Of a stretch of DNA of 64,000 nucleotides, positions 8,813 through 17,235 are shown one piece after another. The DNA lies in assembly GCA_963922455.1 (NCBI GenBank), contig CAWUIO010000009.1, forward strand, positions 26,255 to 90,254, given 5' to 3'. The stretch is from CAWUIO01 sp963922455. Lineage in GTDB: Bacteria; Bacteroidota; Bacteroidia; Cytophagales; Microscillaceae. The translations under genes were made by a program, and so were the position numbers. Within the stretch, counting starts at the first letter, position 1. Each line of letters opens with the position of its first letter. The notes beneath the pieces were generated by a model that searched no databases, was not told the DNA's origin, and was given only the letters and a program-made list of their open reading frames with translations.

Positions 8813-10894
8813 TTAATAACTTCCTTGATATTTACGTAAGCCCCATTCTAGGGCCGCTAGTAGCGCCATAAGGAAAAATATCCACCAAAAATTAATAATT
8901 TCTGATAAGGTTTCGGTGCTATGGATAATATCTGGCTTGCGGGACTCTTTCAACTTCGTAATTAAATCGGAAAACTGATCGGCTTGAAAGAAACTACCTC
9001 CGGTTTTTTGTGATATTTGCCGAAGCAAATTATGATTGGCGGTACTGTTTAAGGACTCCAATTGTAAATCCTTTACTGTAAACTGACCAGAAGACTGCTC
9101 TGAGCGCCCTTGTACCTGGGCCGTGGCCTGATAGCGGTACACGCCTTTTTTGAGCCCACTTATCTCAAAGCGGGTATTTCCCTGGCTGGAAGTGAAGGGA
9201 TAGGTATAGGTTTTTCCGGCTTCATCTTGCAATGTCAAGTTTATTTTCTGGTCGTAAACCCGTTCGTAAATTTCATTATAAACCTCCGACTCAAAAACCA
9301 CTTTTTCAAAATCGTAAAACTCGGTATTGATAGGATACACTCGAAGTCTTCGTTTGTCTTCTTTGGAGGATAAGTATTGTATCAATTTAGAAATAAGCTC
9401 ATCAAAACTTTCGTGGCTATTGCCGAGGGCAAATTCCTCGAGTCGCCATTGCCAAATCCCTTCTCCGGTTAAGACGGCTGTTTTGACGTTATTGCGTTGA
9501 TTGACCAGGAGCATAGGCTTGTCGGTGGGGATATTGCCCACTTTTTGACTAAGGAGTACCTCACTGCCATTGCTCAGGGCATAGTCGGCAAAAGGTACGG
9601 CCAAGGGAGGGAGTCGCTCAATCAAAGCGACTTTTTGAGCGTCAAAAGTAAATTTATTAAAGCTTTGGTTATAGACTGGGGTCACGCGGTCCATCCGACG
9701 AATCCGTTCCAAGACCCGTATCCCGTTATTGGACCGGTTAAAGGAGTTTAAGTCACTTTGGGCTCCCAAGATAAACCATCGGGCTGTATTTTTAAATTTA
9801 TCTACAAGCTCATTTCCTACATTGCGTAGGTTAGGGACCTGGTGAAAAATCACCAAGTCATACTTATCTTCTTTTAATTGGTTAATACCCGGAATGAAGA
9901 ATGAAAACTCATAATTCTCGTTTTTCTCGATTGCTGTTTTGAGCGCTTTGATATCGGGGTGGGGATTATGCGCTACCAAAAGTATCTTTTCCTTCCCGTC
10001 GATTACTTCTACATAAATGTCGCGTACATTATTCAAGGTGGAAAACTCAGCATTTTGGATTTCTACTTGAACAACATAATGCTGCATGCCTTTTTGTTGG
10101 GCCTTGGTGTAAAAAGTAACTTCTTGTACTTCTCCGTCTTCTTTGAAAGTCAAGGTTTTTTGATCGAGAATTTGACCGTTTTGGGTAAGAAAGGCCCGGA
10201 TGGGTCCTTGGGTATAGCCTACATTTTCAATTTCGGCTGCTACGGGAAATTGATTTCCTAAGTAAGCCACTTTATTGGCCAAAACTGCTAATAATTTCAC
10301 GTCTTTTTGCGGAGTGGTATCTCCTAAAGCCATCGTATAGACAGGATTACCATAGACTTGATAATTGGGTGAAATACCTTGATTATGGATACCATCAGAA
10401 ATCAGTACTATTTTGTCCAGATTGCGGTTTTCATAATCATTTTGGATCCCTCTTATCAATTGGCCCAAATCTGAGCTGGGGTGGTCAAATTTCACCTGCT
10501 CCAATTCACCCATCGGGATGGCTCCCGAAAAAGTACGGACTTCCAGATGCATATCGGCTTTTTCCATCTCTTGGCCCAAGTTTTTTACATTTTCCATGAG
10601 CACTCGCATAGATGCCGAATCGGCTCCGCTTGGCAAAGATTCTGAATTATCTAGGGCTAGCACCAAGGTCGGTTTTTCTTGGGTGTTTTCTACTTGTCGG
10701 AAAAGCGGGTTTAATAAAAGCAACATGGCGATTATGGTAGCAACGGCCCCTCGGAAAAAGGCCAGGATATAATTCCAATAGGTGGGCCAAGGTGCTTTTT
10801 TTTGATAAAGCAAGAAAGCATAAAGCGCTCCAATGAGTAGGCAGAGGAGGATCAGCCAGGGCGAGGTGGAGCTGACAAGTTGCATTCGGTTCAT
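8813..10894 (-). CDS. VWA-domain-like membrane protein
   Basis: A 693-residue protein with two N-terminal TM helices (about 12-29 and 40-62) and one C-terminal helix (about 665-685). Between them is a large region opening with a von Willebrand A-like strand and metal site (LVLALDNSESLPSG, about 78-91; later VLISDGIHNQG). A middle beta-rich region may be extracytoplasmic Ig-like or CARDB-like. The layout resembles Bacteroidota BatA-like or DUF4159-related proteins thought to act in envelope or protein-complex assembly. It lacks a neighbouring MoxR ATPase, so a Bat role is not supported locally. It stands alone between the SpoIIE gene and ispG. Confidence 0.75.
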   Translation of the reverse strand: MNRMQLVSSTSPWLILLCLLIGALYAFLLYQKKAPWPTYWNYILAFFRGAVATIIAMLLLLNPLFRQVENTQEKPTLVLALDNSESLPSGADSASMRVLMENVKNLGQEMEKADMHLEVRTFSGAIPMGELEQVKFDHPSSDLGQLIRGIQNDYENRNLDKIVLISDGIHNQGISPNYQVYGNPVYTMALGDTTPQKDVKLLAVLANKVAYLGNQFPVAAEIENVGYTQGPIRAFLTQNGQILDQKTLTFKEDGEVQEVTFYTKAQQKGMQHYVVQVEIQNAEFSTLNNVRDIYVEVIDGKEKILLVAHNPHPDIKALKTAIEKNENYEFSFFIPGINQLKEDKYDLVIFHQVPNLRNVGNELVDKFKNTARWFILGAQSDLNSFNRSNNGIRVLERIRRMDRVTPVYNQSFNKFTFDAQKVALIERLPPLAVPFADYALSNGSEVLLSQKVGNIPTDKPMLLVNQRNNVKTAVLTGEGIWQWRLEEFALGNSHESFDELISKLIQYLSSKEDKRRLRVYPINTEFYDFEKVVFESEVYNEIYERVYDQKINLTLQDEAGKTYTYPFTSSQGNTRFEISGLKKGVYRYQATAQVQGRSEQSSGQFTVKDLQLESLNSTANHNLLRQISQKTGGSFFQADQFSDLITKLKESRKPDIIHSTETLSEIINFWWIFFLMALLAALEWGLRKYQGSY

Positions 10895-10977
10895 AATCCA
10901 GTTCTATTTAGCCGGGGATTGATTATCAAATTTTATCTTTTTCACTACTTACAAGCAATCTATGCCTGATTGTCCAT

Positions 10978-11106
10978 TGGCTTAGGGATGGAGCGGCCTG
11001 TTTGAGCCCGCCGCTGGCTGTGGGGGAGCCGGCGAGTAGCGACAGCCCGACCCGCGCCGGCAGACATGTAAAAAAAGGCAATTAGGGTATTGCGCGGGGA
11101 AGCCCC
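10978..11106 (-). repeat. Structured intergenic repeat, copy R3 (mosaic)
   Basis: A ~129-bp copy between the divergent VWA and ispG genes. It combines the CCCGCGC/GCGCGGG main stem of most copies with the middle block of R2/R6/R10 (ACTCGCCGGC, GCGGCGGGCTC) and the CTAAGCCA end, so it looks like an intermediate or recombinant. The rest of the 10895-11355 interval is AT-rich and contains the ispG promoter region. Confidence 0.88.
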
Positions 11107-11311
11107 CATCCCTCCCAATCGGTATATAAGCTTAGTGAGCAATCACGTAAAATTAAGACAATTCCCCGGAAATGCTTGGAAAATTGATTTTTTCCCGAAT
11201 ACCTAATGAACATTACTAAGTTTTTTAACACTTTTTAGAATCTTTCCCCTCTTCCTGAAGTTATGCATAGGGATAGTAGTTCGGAATAAGACTAAATTAT
11301 TCGGAATTTAC

Positions 11312-11319
11312 TACTTTTG
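11312..11319 (+). promoter_or_regulatory. Candidate Bacteroidota -7 box for ispG
   Basis: TACTTTTG matches the TAnnTTTG -7 consensus of the Bacteroidota primary sigma factor and lies 37 bp before the preferred ispG ATG. It overlaps the in-frame TTG at 11317, an argument against that TTG being the start. No good -33 TTG was seen. Confidence 0.35.
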
Positions 11320-11355
11320 CCTAAATTCAATTTTTCACCAATCATTTTGGTATTT

Positions 11356-13368
11356 ATGCTGGATGCAAATGCCCTTCCGATGGATTCTGATTCACACGCA
11401 AAGCCCAAGCTATATTGTCCTTCCCTCACCCAATACCAAAGACGGAAAACCATAGAGGTCAACATAGGAGATGTTCCCCTGGGTGGGAATAATCCTATCC
11501 GGGTGCAATCTATGACCACCGTAGATACGATGGATACCTTGGGCTCGGTAGAGCAATCCATACGTATGATTGAAGCCGGTTGTGAATATGTGCGGATTAC
11601 CGCCCCAAGTATCAAAGAGGCCCAAAACCTGGAAAATATAAAGAAAGAGCTTCGCCAGAGAGGGTATCCTACCCCATTGGTGGCCGATATACATTTTACA
11701 CCAAATGCCGCCGAGCTGGCCGCTCGAATTGTAGAGAAAGTTCGGGTAAACCCCGGCAACTACGCCGATAAAAAACGCTTTGAGGTGATTGAGTATACCG
11801 ATGCCAGTTATGAGGAAGAGTTGGCCCGTATCCGAGAGCGGTTTACCCCCCTCGTTAAAATCTGTAAGGAGTATGGTACGGCTATGCGTATCGGGACAAA
11901 TCACGGCTCCCTTTCTGACCGTATTATGAGTCGTTACGGCGATACCCCCCTGGGTATGGTCGAGTCGGCCCTGGAGTTTTTACGAATTTGTGAAGACCAC
12001 AATTACTACGATATCGTGATCTCGATGAAAGCCAGCAATACCCGCGTGATGGTACAAGCCTACCGTTTATTGGTGCAAAAGCTGGACGAAGAAGGTTTCA
12101 AACCGTATCCCCTGCACCTAGGTGTAACCGAGGCCGGCGATGGAGAAGATGGCAGGATTAAATCGGCTGTGGGAATCGGCACGCTGCTAGAAGATGGCTT
12201 GGGCGATACGGTACGGGTATCCCTTACCGAAGAACCCGAAATGGAAATGCCGGTGGCTCAAAAACTGATAGATCGCTACCAGAAACGGGTGCCCCACGCT
12301 AGTATTCCGCCCCTGGTCCATATCCCCAAAGATCCGTACGCGTATGCGCGTAGAGAAACGCAAGAAGTATTAAATTTTGGCGGGGGCAATGTTCCCCGAG
12401 TCATTGCCGACCTGAGTCGCCTGGCCCCATTAGAGCCCGAAGATTTTAAAAGTGTCGGCCATACGTACCTACCTGCCCTGGATAAATGGGGCATGAGCGA
12501 TACCGGAGCCGATTATGTCTACCTGGGCGAGCAAACGGTACCGTTTATGTTCCCCAATGGGCTAAAAGCCCTACAAAACTTTGGTGCTTGGCAAGCTGAA
12601 AAAGAAGAATCTTTTCCAGTTTTTGATAAAGAAACCTTTTTAAAAGAAGATAAGCGCTCCCCACAAGCCAATTTCCTAAGGATTTCTCTCCCCGAAATAG
12701 ACGAATCCCTGTTAAGAAAAATGGCCGAGACCGAATCCTTGATTTTGATGCTAGGTACTCAAAATCATCACGCCATGCCCGAGCTTCGCCGCATTTTCTT
12801 TTTATTGATGGAGCATAAAATCTCCCTACCCTGCGTTATTGTGAGAGACTACGACACAGAGGATGAAGAATCCTTTCAGTTATTTGCGGCAACCGATGCG
12901 GGAGGACTTCTCATTGATGGTTTGGGTGACGGAATTATCATCTCACCCCAGCCGAAAAAGGAATACCCAGAACGGGCTGAGCTTCTCGCTTTCTTGCAAC
13001 AAGCCAATCAGATTGGTTTTGGAATATTACAAGCGGCCCGTACGCGAATGACCAAAACCGAATACATTTCCTGTCCTTCCTGTGGAAGGACCTTGTTTGA
13101 CTTGCAGGAAACGACCGCGATGATCCGTAAACGTACCGACCACTTAAAAGGCGTTAAGATCGGGATTATGGGCTGTATCGTCAACGGTCCCGGAGAAATG
13201 GCCGATGCCGATTATGGCTATGTAGGATCGGGTAAAGGAAAAATCACCCTCTATCGCGGCCAAGAAGTCGTGAAGCGTTCGGTCCCTTCTGAGTATGCCG
13301 TGGATGAGCTTATTGAGTTGATCCGGGAAGATGGGAAATGGATCGAGCCCAAGGTAATGGCAGAATAA
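11356..13368 (+). CDS. ispG: 4-hydroxy-3-methylbut-2-enyl diphosphate synthase, long form
   Basis: This is the penultimate enzyme of the MEP isoprenoid pathway: a [4Fe-4S] enzyme that reduces MEcPP to HMBPP. The TIM-barrel part begins with RRKTIEVNIGDVPLGG and QSMTTVDT. The cluster ligands lie in CPSCGRTLFDLQ and MGCIVNGPGEMADADYGYVG near the C-terminus. About 670 residues is the long form with the extra central domain found in Bacteroidota, Chlamydia and plants. I chose the ATG at 11356 (another is at 11380) because the upstream TTG lies in a likely -7 box. dxs of the same pathway is also in this window but not adjacent. Confidence 0.95.
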   Translation: MLDANALPMDSDSHAKPKLYCPSLTQYQRRKTIEVNIGDVPLGGNNPIRVQSMTTVDTMDTLGSVEQSIRMIEAGCEYVRITAPSIKEAQNLENIKKELRQRGYPTPLVADIHFTPNAAELAARIVEKVRVNPGNYADKKRFEVIEYTDASYEEELARIRERFTPLVKICKEYGTAMRIGTNHGSLSDRIMSRYGDTPLGMVESALEFLRICEDHNYYDIVISMKASNTRVMVQAYRLLVQKLDEEGFKPYPLHLGVTEAGDGEDGRIKSAVGIGTLLEDGLGDTVRVSLTEEPEMEMPVAQKLIDRYQKRVPHASIPPLVHIPKDPYAYARRETQEVLNFGGGNVPRVIADLSRLAPLEPEDFKSVGHTYLPALDKWGMSDTGADYVYLGEQTVPFMFPNGLKALQNFGAWQAEKEESFPVFDKETFLKEDKRSPQANFLRISLPEIDESLLRKMAETESLILMLGTQNHHAMPELRRIFFLLMEHKISLPCVIVRDYDTEDEESFQLFAATDAGGLLIDGLGDGIIISPQPKKEYPERAELLAFLQQANQIGFGILQAARTRMTKTEYISCPSCGRTLFDLQETTAMIRKRTDHLKGVKIGIMGCIVNGPGEMADADYGYVGSGKGKITLYRGQEVVKRSVPSEYAVDELIELIREDGKWIEPKVMAE

Positions 13369-13422
13369 AAACCCAAGGCAAAACATTTCGCCTTCAAAAC
13401 TGCTTCATAAAAGAAAATTATT

Positions 13423-13623
13423 ATGAGTCATAAAGAAAATCGCGTAAAACACTTCTTCCGATTTGGGGAAGTATTTAGTTATTTCATTCGGGTATTCCGA
13501 AAGCCCGATCCGTCTCATCCCAGCAATTTTAACTTGCGTGTCATGCACGGGATCAACCGGATTTCTATCGTCATGTTTTTGATATGTCTGATCATTATCA
13601 TCTCGCGACGCCTGTTCTTTTAA
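13423..13623 (+). CDS. Small membrane protein, DUF6728-like
   Basis: A 66-residue protein with a basic, aromatic N-terminus, a conserved-looking centre (NFNLRVMHGINRISIVMF) and one C-terminal TM helix (about 46-62). This matches my memory of the short Bacteroidota family DUF6728, in which LRxMHGINRISI is the signature; its function is unknown. It lies 54 bp after ispG and 51 bp before the TraB-like gene on the same strand, so it could be co-transcribed. It is short but has a good start and strong family resemblance. Confidence 0.65.
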   Translation: MSHKENRVKHFFRFGEVFSYFIRVFRKPDPSHPSNFNLRVMHGINRISIVMFLICLIIIISRRLFF

Positions 13624-13674
13624 TTTTGCATTCCTTTTACTAAAAAAGCCCAGCTTGAACAAATCTCTGCCCTC

Positions 13675-14616
13675 ATGAAAAAAACCATCTTATATATCTG
13701 TTTGTTCTTTGGGGCAGTGTTATCCAGCTTGCCTGCCCTGGCCCAAGAAACGCACTGGGACAATTCCATTTTTTGGGAGATCCGTGGGGCACAACACGCT
13801 GGGCCTAGCTATTTGTTTGGTACACATCATTTACACGCCATTGAGTTTGTAGAACAAAGCCCCCTGATTGACAGCTTGCTACAAAGTACAGATTTGTTCT
13901 TGGGTGAGATCGTGATTGAGGAAAATGATCTAAGCCTCATGCAAAAGTTTACGTCCTCCTTGTTGATGAAAGAAAATTCACTCCAAAACCTACTCAGCGA
14001 GGAAGATTATCAGGCAACGGATAAATGCCTTAGAAAATACTTGGGGATCGGCTTAACCCCCTTTAACAACTTCAAGCCGATTTTTCTCTACCAAATCATC
14101 ATGGTGGCCAAGTATATGGAAGCGGAGTCGGATGAAAGCGGGGCCCGACCCAATTTGATGGAGAGCTCCCTGAGCAGCTCTATGGATGGGTATTTTCAAA
14201 AAAGAGCCCGGGAATTAAACAAGGAAGTGCAAGGCTTAGAAACCATCGACGAACAGTTTTCGGCTTTGTATGACGGATACTCCTTAGAACGCCAGGTAGA
14301 CATGTTGCTGGAAATGGTTTACGACCAAGATGGCTCTTCTACCGATGAAATGAACCAGCTCAATGAATTGTATGTAAAACAAGACTTGAACGGGCTGCTC
14401 CAGGTTATGGAGAGCAATACCGACCCCGAAGAGCTGGAAAGTTTACTGGTAAACCGCAATGAGCAATGGATTATCCGCTTGCGAGAGGTTTTAAAAAGTG
14501 ATCAAAACGCATTTATAGCCGTGGGGGCCGGGCACCTTCCAGGAAAATACGGTCTTTTGCATCTTTTAAAAAGTGCGGGCTATGAGGTCCGCCCGGTCCG
14601 CATTCACGTTGAGTAA
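13675..14616 (+). CDS. TraB/GumN family protein
   Basis: A 313-residue protein with a signal peptide (residues 1-24, ending ALAQ). It then has the TraB/GumN fold: the first motif YLFGTHHLH (about 46-54) and the C-terminal AVGAGHLPGKYGLL, with the conserved Gly-His pairs proposed to form a metal-dependent protease-like site (Tiki-related superfamily). In Bacteroidota these are secreted or periplasmic proteins of poorly known function. It ends 13 bp before the FMN reductase gene on the same strand. Confidence 0.85.
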   Translation: MKKTILYICLFFGAVLSSLPALAQETHWDNSIFWEIRGAQHAGPSYLFGTHHLHAIEFVEQSPLIDSLLQSTDLFLGEIVIEENDLSLMQKFTSSLLMKENSLQNLLSEEDYQATDKCLRKYLGIGLTPFNNFKPIFLYQIIMVAKYMEAESDESGARPNLMESSLSSSMDGYFQKRARELNKEVQGLETIDEQFSALYDGYSLERQVDMLLEMVYDQDGSSTDEMNQLNELYVKQDLNGLLQVMESNTDPEELESLLVNRNEQWIIRLREVLKSDQNAFIAVGAGHLPGKYGLLHLLKSAGYEVRPVRIHVE

Positions 14617-14629
14617 CTATTTTTGACTT

Positions 14630-15154
14630 ATGATTACTATTATATGCGGTACCAATCGTTCAGATTCCAATTCCAGGCTTATGGCCGAGTACTACTTGGC
14701 TCAGCTCCAAAAGCACCACGTGACGGCCCGCATACTTGACCTCATGCAACTCCCAGACGATGTTATTGCCTCTGCCTTGTACGAAAACGCGGGTAAAAAT
14801 CCGCATTTTGCCCAATATCAGCAAGCCGTAGACACGAGTGATAAATTCATTTTTATTGTTCCAGAATACAATGGCTCCTTCCCGGGTGTCTTAAAAGTGT
14901 TTATTGATGCCCTCCGTTACCCCGATTCTTTGCAAAACAAAATGGCCGCTTTGGTGGGTTTATCATCCGGTATGCAGGGGGGGGCATTGGCCTTGAGCCA
15001 TCTCAATGATATCTTATCTTATTTGGGTACCGATGTTATCAGTTTGCGCATTAAAATCCCGTTTATTGCCCGTAATTTTCAGGACGGGGCCTTGCAAGAT
15101 AGCTTTATTGAAGGGCTCATTCAAGATCAAATTCAAAAGCTAATCTCCCTCTAA
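14630..15154 (+). CDS. NADPH-dependent FMN reductase-like flavoprotein
   Basis: A 174-residue flavodoxin-like protein. The FMN phosphate loop is GTNRSDSNSRLMA (about 7-19), and VPEYNGSFPGVLKVFIDAL provides the flavin ring and dimer contacts typical of the NADPH-dependent FMN/quinone reductase family (SsuE/ChrR/AzoR-like). It is probably a cytosolic dimer that reduces flavin, quinone or azo substrates. It follows the TraB-like gene closely and is followed after 11 bp by repeat copy R4, which would lie in its 3' untranslated region. Confidence 0.87.
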   Translation: MITIICGTNRSDSNSRLMAEYYLAQLQKHHVTARILDLMQLPDDVIASALYENAGKNPHFAQYQQAVDTSDKFIFIVPEYNGSFPGVLKVFIDALRYPDSLQNKMAALVGLSSGMQGGALALSHLNDILSYLGTDVISLRIKIPFIARNFQDGALQDSFIEGLIQDQIQKLISL

Positions 15155-15165
15155 ACTTCGTAGGT

Positions 15166-15298
15166 GGGGCTTGCCCGCGCCCCCAAAAAATCCTATCCGA
15201 TTTGACATCTCTGCCGGCGCGGGCCGGGCTTTCGCTACTCGCTGCCTTTACGCACCGGGCCCGCACGAGCTCAAACAGGCCGCTCTATCCCTAAGCCA
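15166..15298 (+). repeat. Structured intergenic repeat, copy R4
   Basis: A ~133-bp copy in sense orientation starting 11 bp after the FMN reductase stop. It has the main stem CCCGCGC/GCGCGGG around a ~35-bp loop unrelated to other copies. The AAGCCA end is followed by a purine tract whose first ~20 bases (GAGAGCAGAGAAGC) also occur after copy R6. Confidence 0.92.
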
Positions 15299-15350
15299 GA
15301 GAGAGCAGAGAAGCGGGAGGAGTGACAAAAACGGGGCTGCTCTCCAAAGC

Positions 15351-16220
15351 CTACTCCCAGGCACAAATACAGGCCTTTAGCAATTCTGGGTCAGATGCCG
15401 ACTCTATGACCCCCAATTCGGTCAAATAGGTAAGGACTTTTTCAATAGCTGCCCGAGATAAATGGGGGCTCACTTGCCACTCCGTAAAGGCAAACCAAGT
15501 AGCCACATCTTCCAAACGAAGGGCATATTTATCGGCGATATAGCGGATTTTACTGGATTTATCGTGATAAGAAAGGGCTTCTTTCACTACTTCCAACAAG
15601 GGCAATATCTCATTGGCCCGCTCCTCGATAATCTCCTTACGGGCTACCAGGACAAAGCAGGGCCAAGGGGTAAGGCATTCGCCAATGCGGCGCCATTCTC
15701 CCGAGTCTACCAAGGGTTTGGTGGTAAATTTTTCCCACATAAAAGCATCGGCCTGACCTTCTTTTAAAGCTTTTCTTGCCCCTTCCATATTTCCTACTAG
15801 CTCAAAGGATAGGTCTTGAGGAGCCCAAGCGTTTTGTTTGGCTAGGACAAAACTCATCAGGTGCGAGCCCGAATGGTAGCGGCTTATCGCAAAACGTTTC
15901 CCTTCCAAAGCCTGGATCGAGGCCCATGGGCTTGGGGCCGCCACGTGGATACCCCAATTAAGGGCACTATTCACATAAGTTCCAAGGATTTGGAAGGTCT
16001 TCCCGGTTTGAATACCCGCTACCGACCCTTCCGTAAGCATAATGGCCAGATCCAGTTCATTTTGCTCCAAGGCCTCGCTCATAGCTCCGGTCCCTCCGGG
16101 AAAATCTTGCCAAGTAAATGAAAAATCTAGCTTTTGGTGTAAGTCGGTTTCTTGGACTAAGTGCCAAGGATAATTAAAGTGTTCGGGTACTCCTCCCACT
16201 CGTAAAGGAGAAAAACTCAT
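15351..16220 (-). CDS. Periplasmic-binding-protein-fold protein without signal peptide
   Basis: A 289-residue type-2 periplasmic-binding-protein fold resembling NMT1/SsuA/TauA substrate binders. It begins LRVGGVPEHFNYPWHL, then has ELDLAIMLTEGSVAGI and LEGKRFAISRYHSGSHLM, the usual ligand-cleft segments. No signal peptide or lipobox is present, and no ABC permease or ATPase is adjacent. It may act in the cytoplasm as a sensor or enzyme (THI5 pyrimidine synthases share this fold) rather than in transport. Ligand unknown. Confidence 0.7.
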   Translation of the reverse strand: MSFSPLRVGGVPEHFNYPWHLVQETDLHQKLDFSFTWQDFPGGTGAMSEALEQNELDLAIMLTEGSVAGIQTGKTFQILGTYVNSALNWGIHVAAPSPWASIQALEGKRFAISRYHSGSHLMSFVLAKQNAWAPQDLSFELVGNMEGARKALKEGQADAFMWEKFTTKPLVDSGEWRRIGECLTPWPCFVLVARKEIIEERANEILPLLEVVKEALSYHDKSSKIRYIADKYALRLEDVATWFAFTEWQVSPHLSRAAIEKVLTYLTELGVIESASDPELLKACICAWE

Positions 16221-16262
16221 AGCGCAGGTTTAAGTTAAGAAAAAGAAACTCATAAAGGCTTA

Positions 16263-16435
16263 GCAACTGTTTAAATTTAATTATATGGGCTACAAAGGGC
16301 CATTTTAAAATAGAAATACGGGAACCTGATTTCATCAAATTTATCGCCCATAGCGCTGCTATGCGCTCCTTGTTGATTTCATCAGAACCCAAAACTGACC
16401 CTTTTCGCCGACAAAAACTAAACTTAAACAGTTTC
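16263..16435 (+). mobile_element. MITE copy A (3-bp TTA target duplication)
   Basis: A 173-bp non-autonomous element with imperfect terminal inverted repeats (GCAACTGTTTAAATTTA at the left, TAAACTTAAACAGTTTC at the right) bounded by TTA on both sides. It contains the central hairpin AGCGC-TGCTAT-GCGCT flanked by two GATTTCATCA motifs. It shares most of its sequence with copies B and C but is more diverged in its left third. No ORF for a transposase. A hypothetical ORF here is fortuitous. Confidence 0.85.
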
Positions 16436-16482
16436 TTAAAACCTATTAAAGGAATGTATTTTTTTTTACCCTAGCAAGTGTA

Positions 16483-17184
16483 TCATTCACAACCTTCTTG
16501 GCATTTCCCCTGGTAATCCCAAAACTCTAGTCTCTCCCCTTTTTTTAAACGGATTTGTTTTTCACTAAAATCCTGGGCTTCCTCGTACTCAACCGGGATC
16601 AGGATTTGCCCTTTTCGGTTTAAAAACCCAAACTTGCCTGCCCGTTCGACTTTGAGCAATCCCTTATGAAACTTCCAAACCCGATCATATAAAAAAGGAA
16701 TAACGGTTTGCCCTTGCCTATCAATATAGCCTATCCTACCACCTTGACTCACCCGAGCCAAGCCTTCAAAAAAATCTTCTACATGATCATACACCCGTGG
16801 GGTAATGGCTTGGCCTTGGGCGTCAATAAAACCGTACTTCCCCCCTTGCTCTACCCATACCCGGCCTTGGTGGTAATTGCCCGTCATATCGTATTGTAAG
16901 GGAATAATCTCTCGGCCACTGGTATCCAGAAAGCCCCACTTTCCATTATTTTGTACCGAGGCCCGTAATTCGTGAAACTCAGCCGCCATTTGGTAACGGG
17001 GAATAACCAAGACTGTACTATCTTGGCGAATAAACCCCCAAAGATCGCCTGAGCGAATTAAGGCAAAGCCCTCGATAAACTGGCTAGTATAGTCTATCGT
17101 CATCTCTCCCGGATTTGTGCAAGCGGTCAAGAGGAAAAAGTAGAAGAGCCAAGACTTCACCCGGTGGATCTGATTTTTTTTCAT
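16483..17184 (-). CDS. WG-repeat lipoprotein
   Basis: A 233-residue protein with a lipoprotein signal: hydrophobic helix then LLTAC, Cys22 being the likely lipidated residue. The rest is five to six WG repeats of about 30-35 residues (WGFIRQDSTVLVIP, WGFLDTSGREIIP, YGFIDAQGQAITP, IGYIDRQGQTVIP, FGFLNRKGQILIP). WG repeats form beta-rich arrays thought to mediate interactions; no catalytic residues are evident. It probably sits on the outer membrane or periplasmic face. It is divergent from the family-9 glycosyltransferase gene. Confidence 0.85.
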   Translation of the reverse strand: MKKNQIHRVKSWLFYFFLLTACTNPGEMTIDYTSQFIEGFALIRSGDLWGFIRQDSTVLVIPRYQMAAEFHELRASVQNNGKWGFLDTSGREIIPLQYDMTGNYHQGRVWVEQGGKYGFIDAQGQAITPRVYDHVEDFFEGLARVSQGGRIGYIDRQGQTVIPFLYDRVWKFHKGLLKVERAGKFGFLNRKGQILIPVEYEEAQDFSEKQIRLKKGERLEFWDYQGKCQEGCE

Positions 17185-17235
17185 AGTTTTGAAAACCCTA
17201 TTTTCTTATAAACCTTTTGTTTATCGCGTAGCTAT

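Noticed and set aside
13369..13410. Possible terminator after ispG (AAGGC...GCCTT)
   Set aside because: Short stem with a long loop and no T-run, so not supported as a rho-independent terminator.
15171..15380. Small ORFs inside repeat copies encoding AGRAFATRCLSPxGPHELKQAALSLSQ-like peptides (also near 1306, 11142, 39129, 44146 and 55810)
   Set aside because: They arise from the GC-rich repeat itself, occur only where a copy lies, lack ribosome-binding context and have no stable protein-like pattern across copies.
16174..16392. ORF of 72 codons overlapping MITE copy A
   Set aside because: It is read mostly through the MITE and has no family resemblance.
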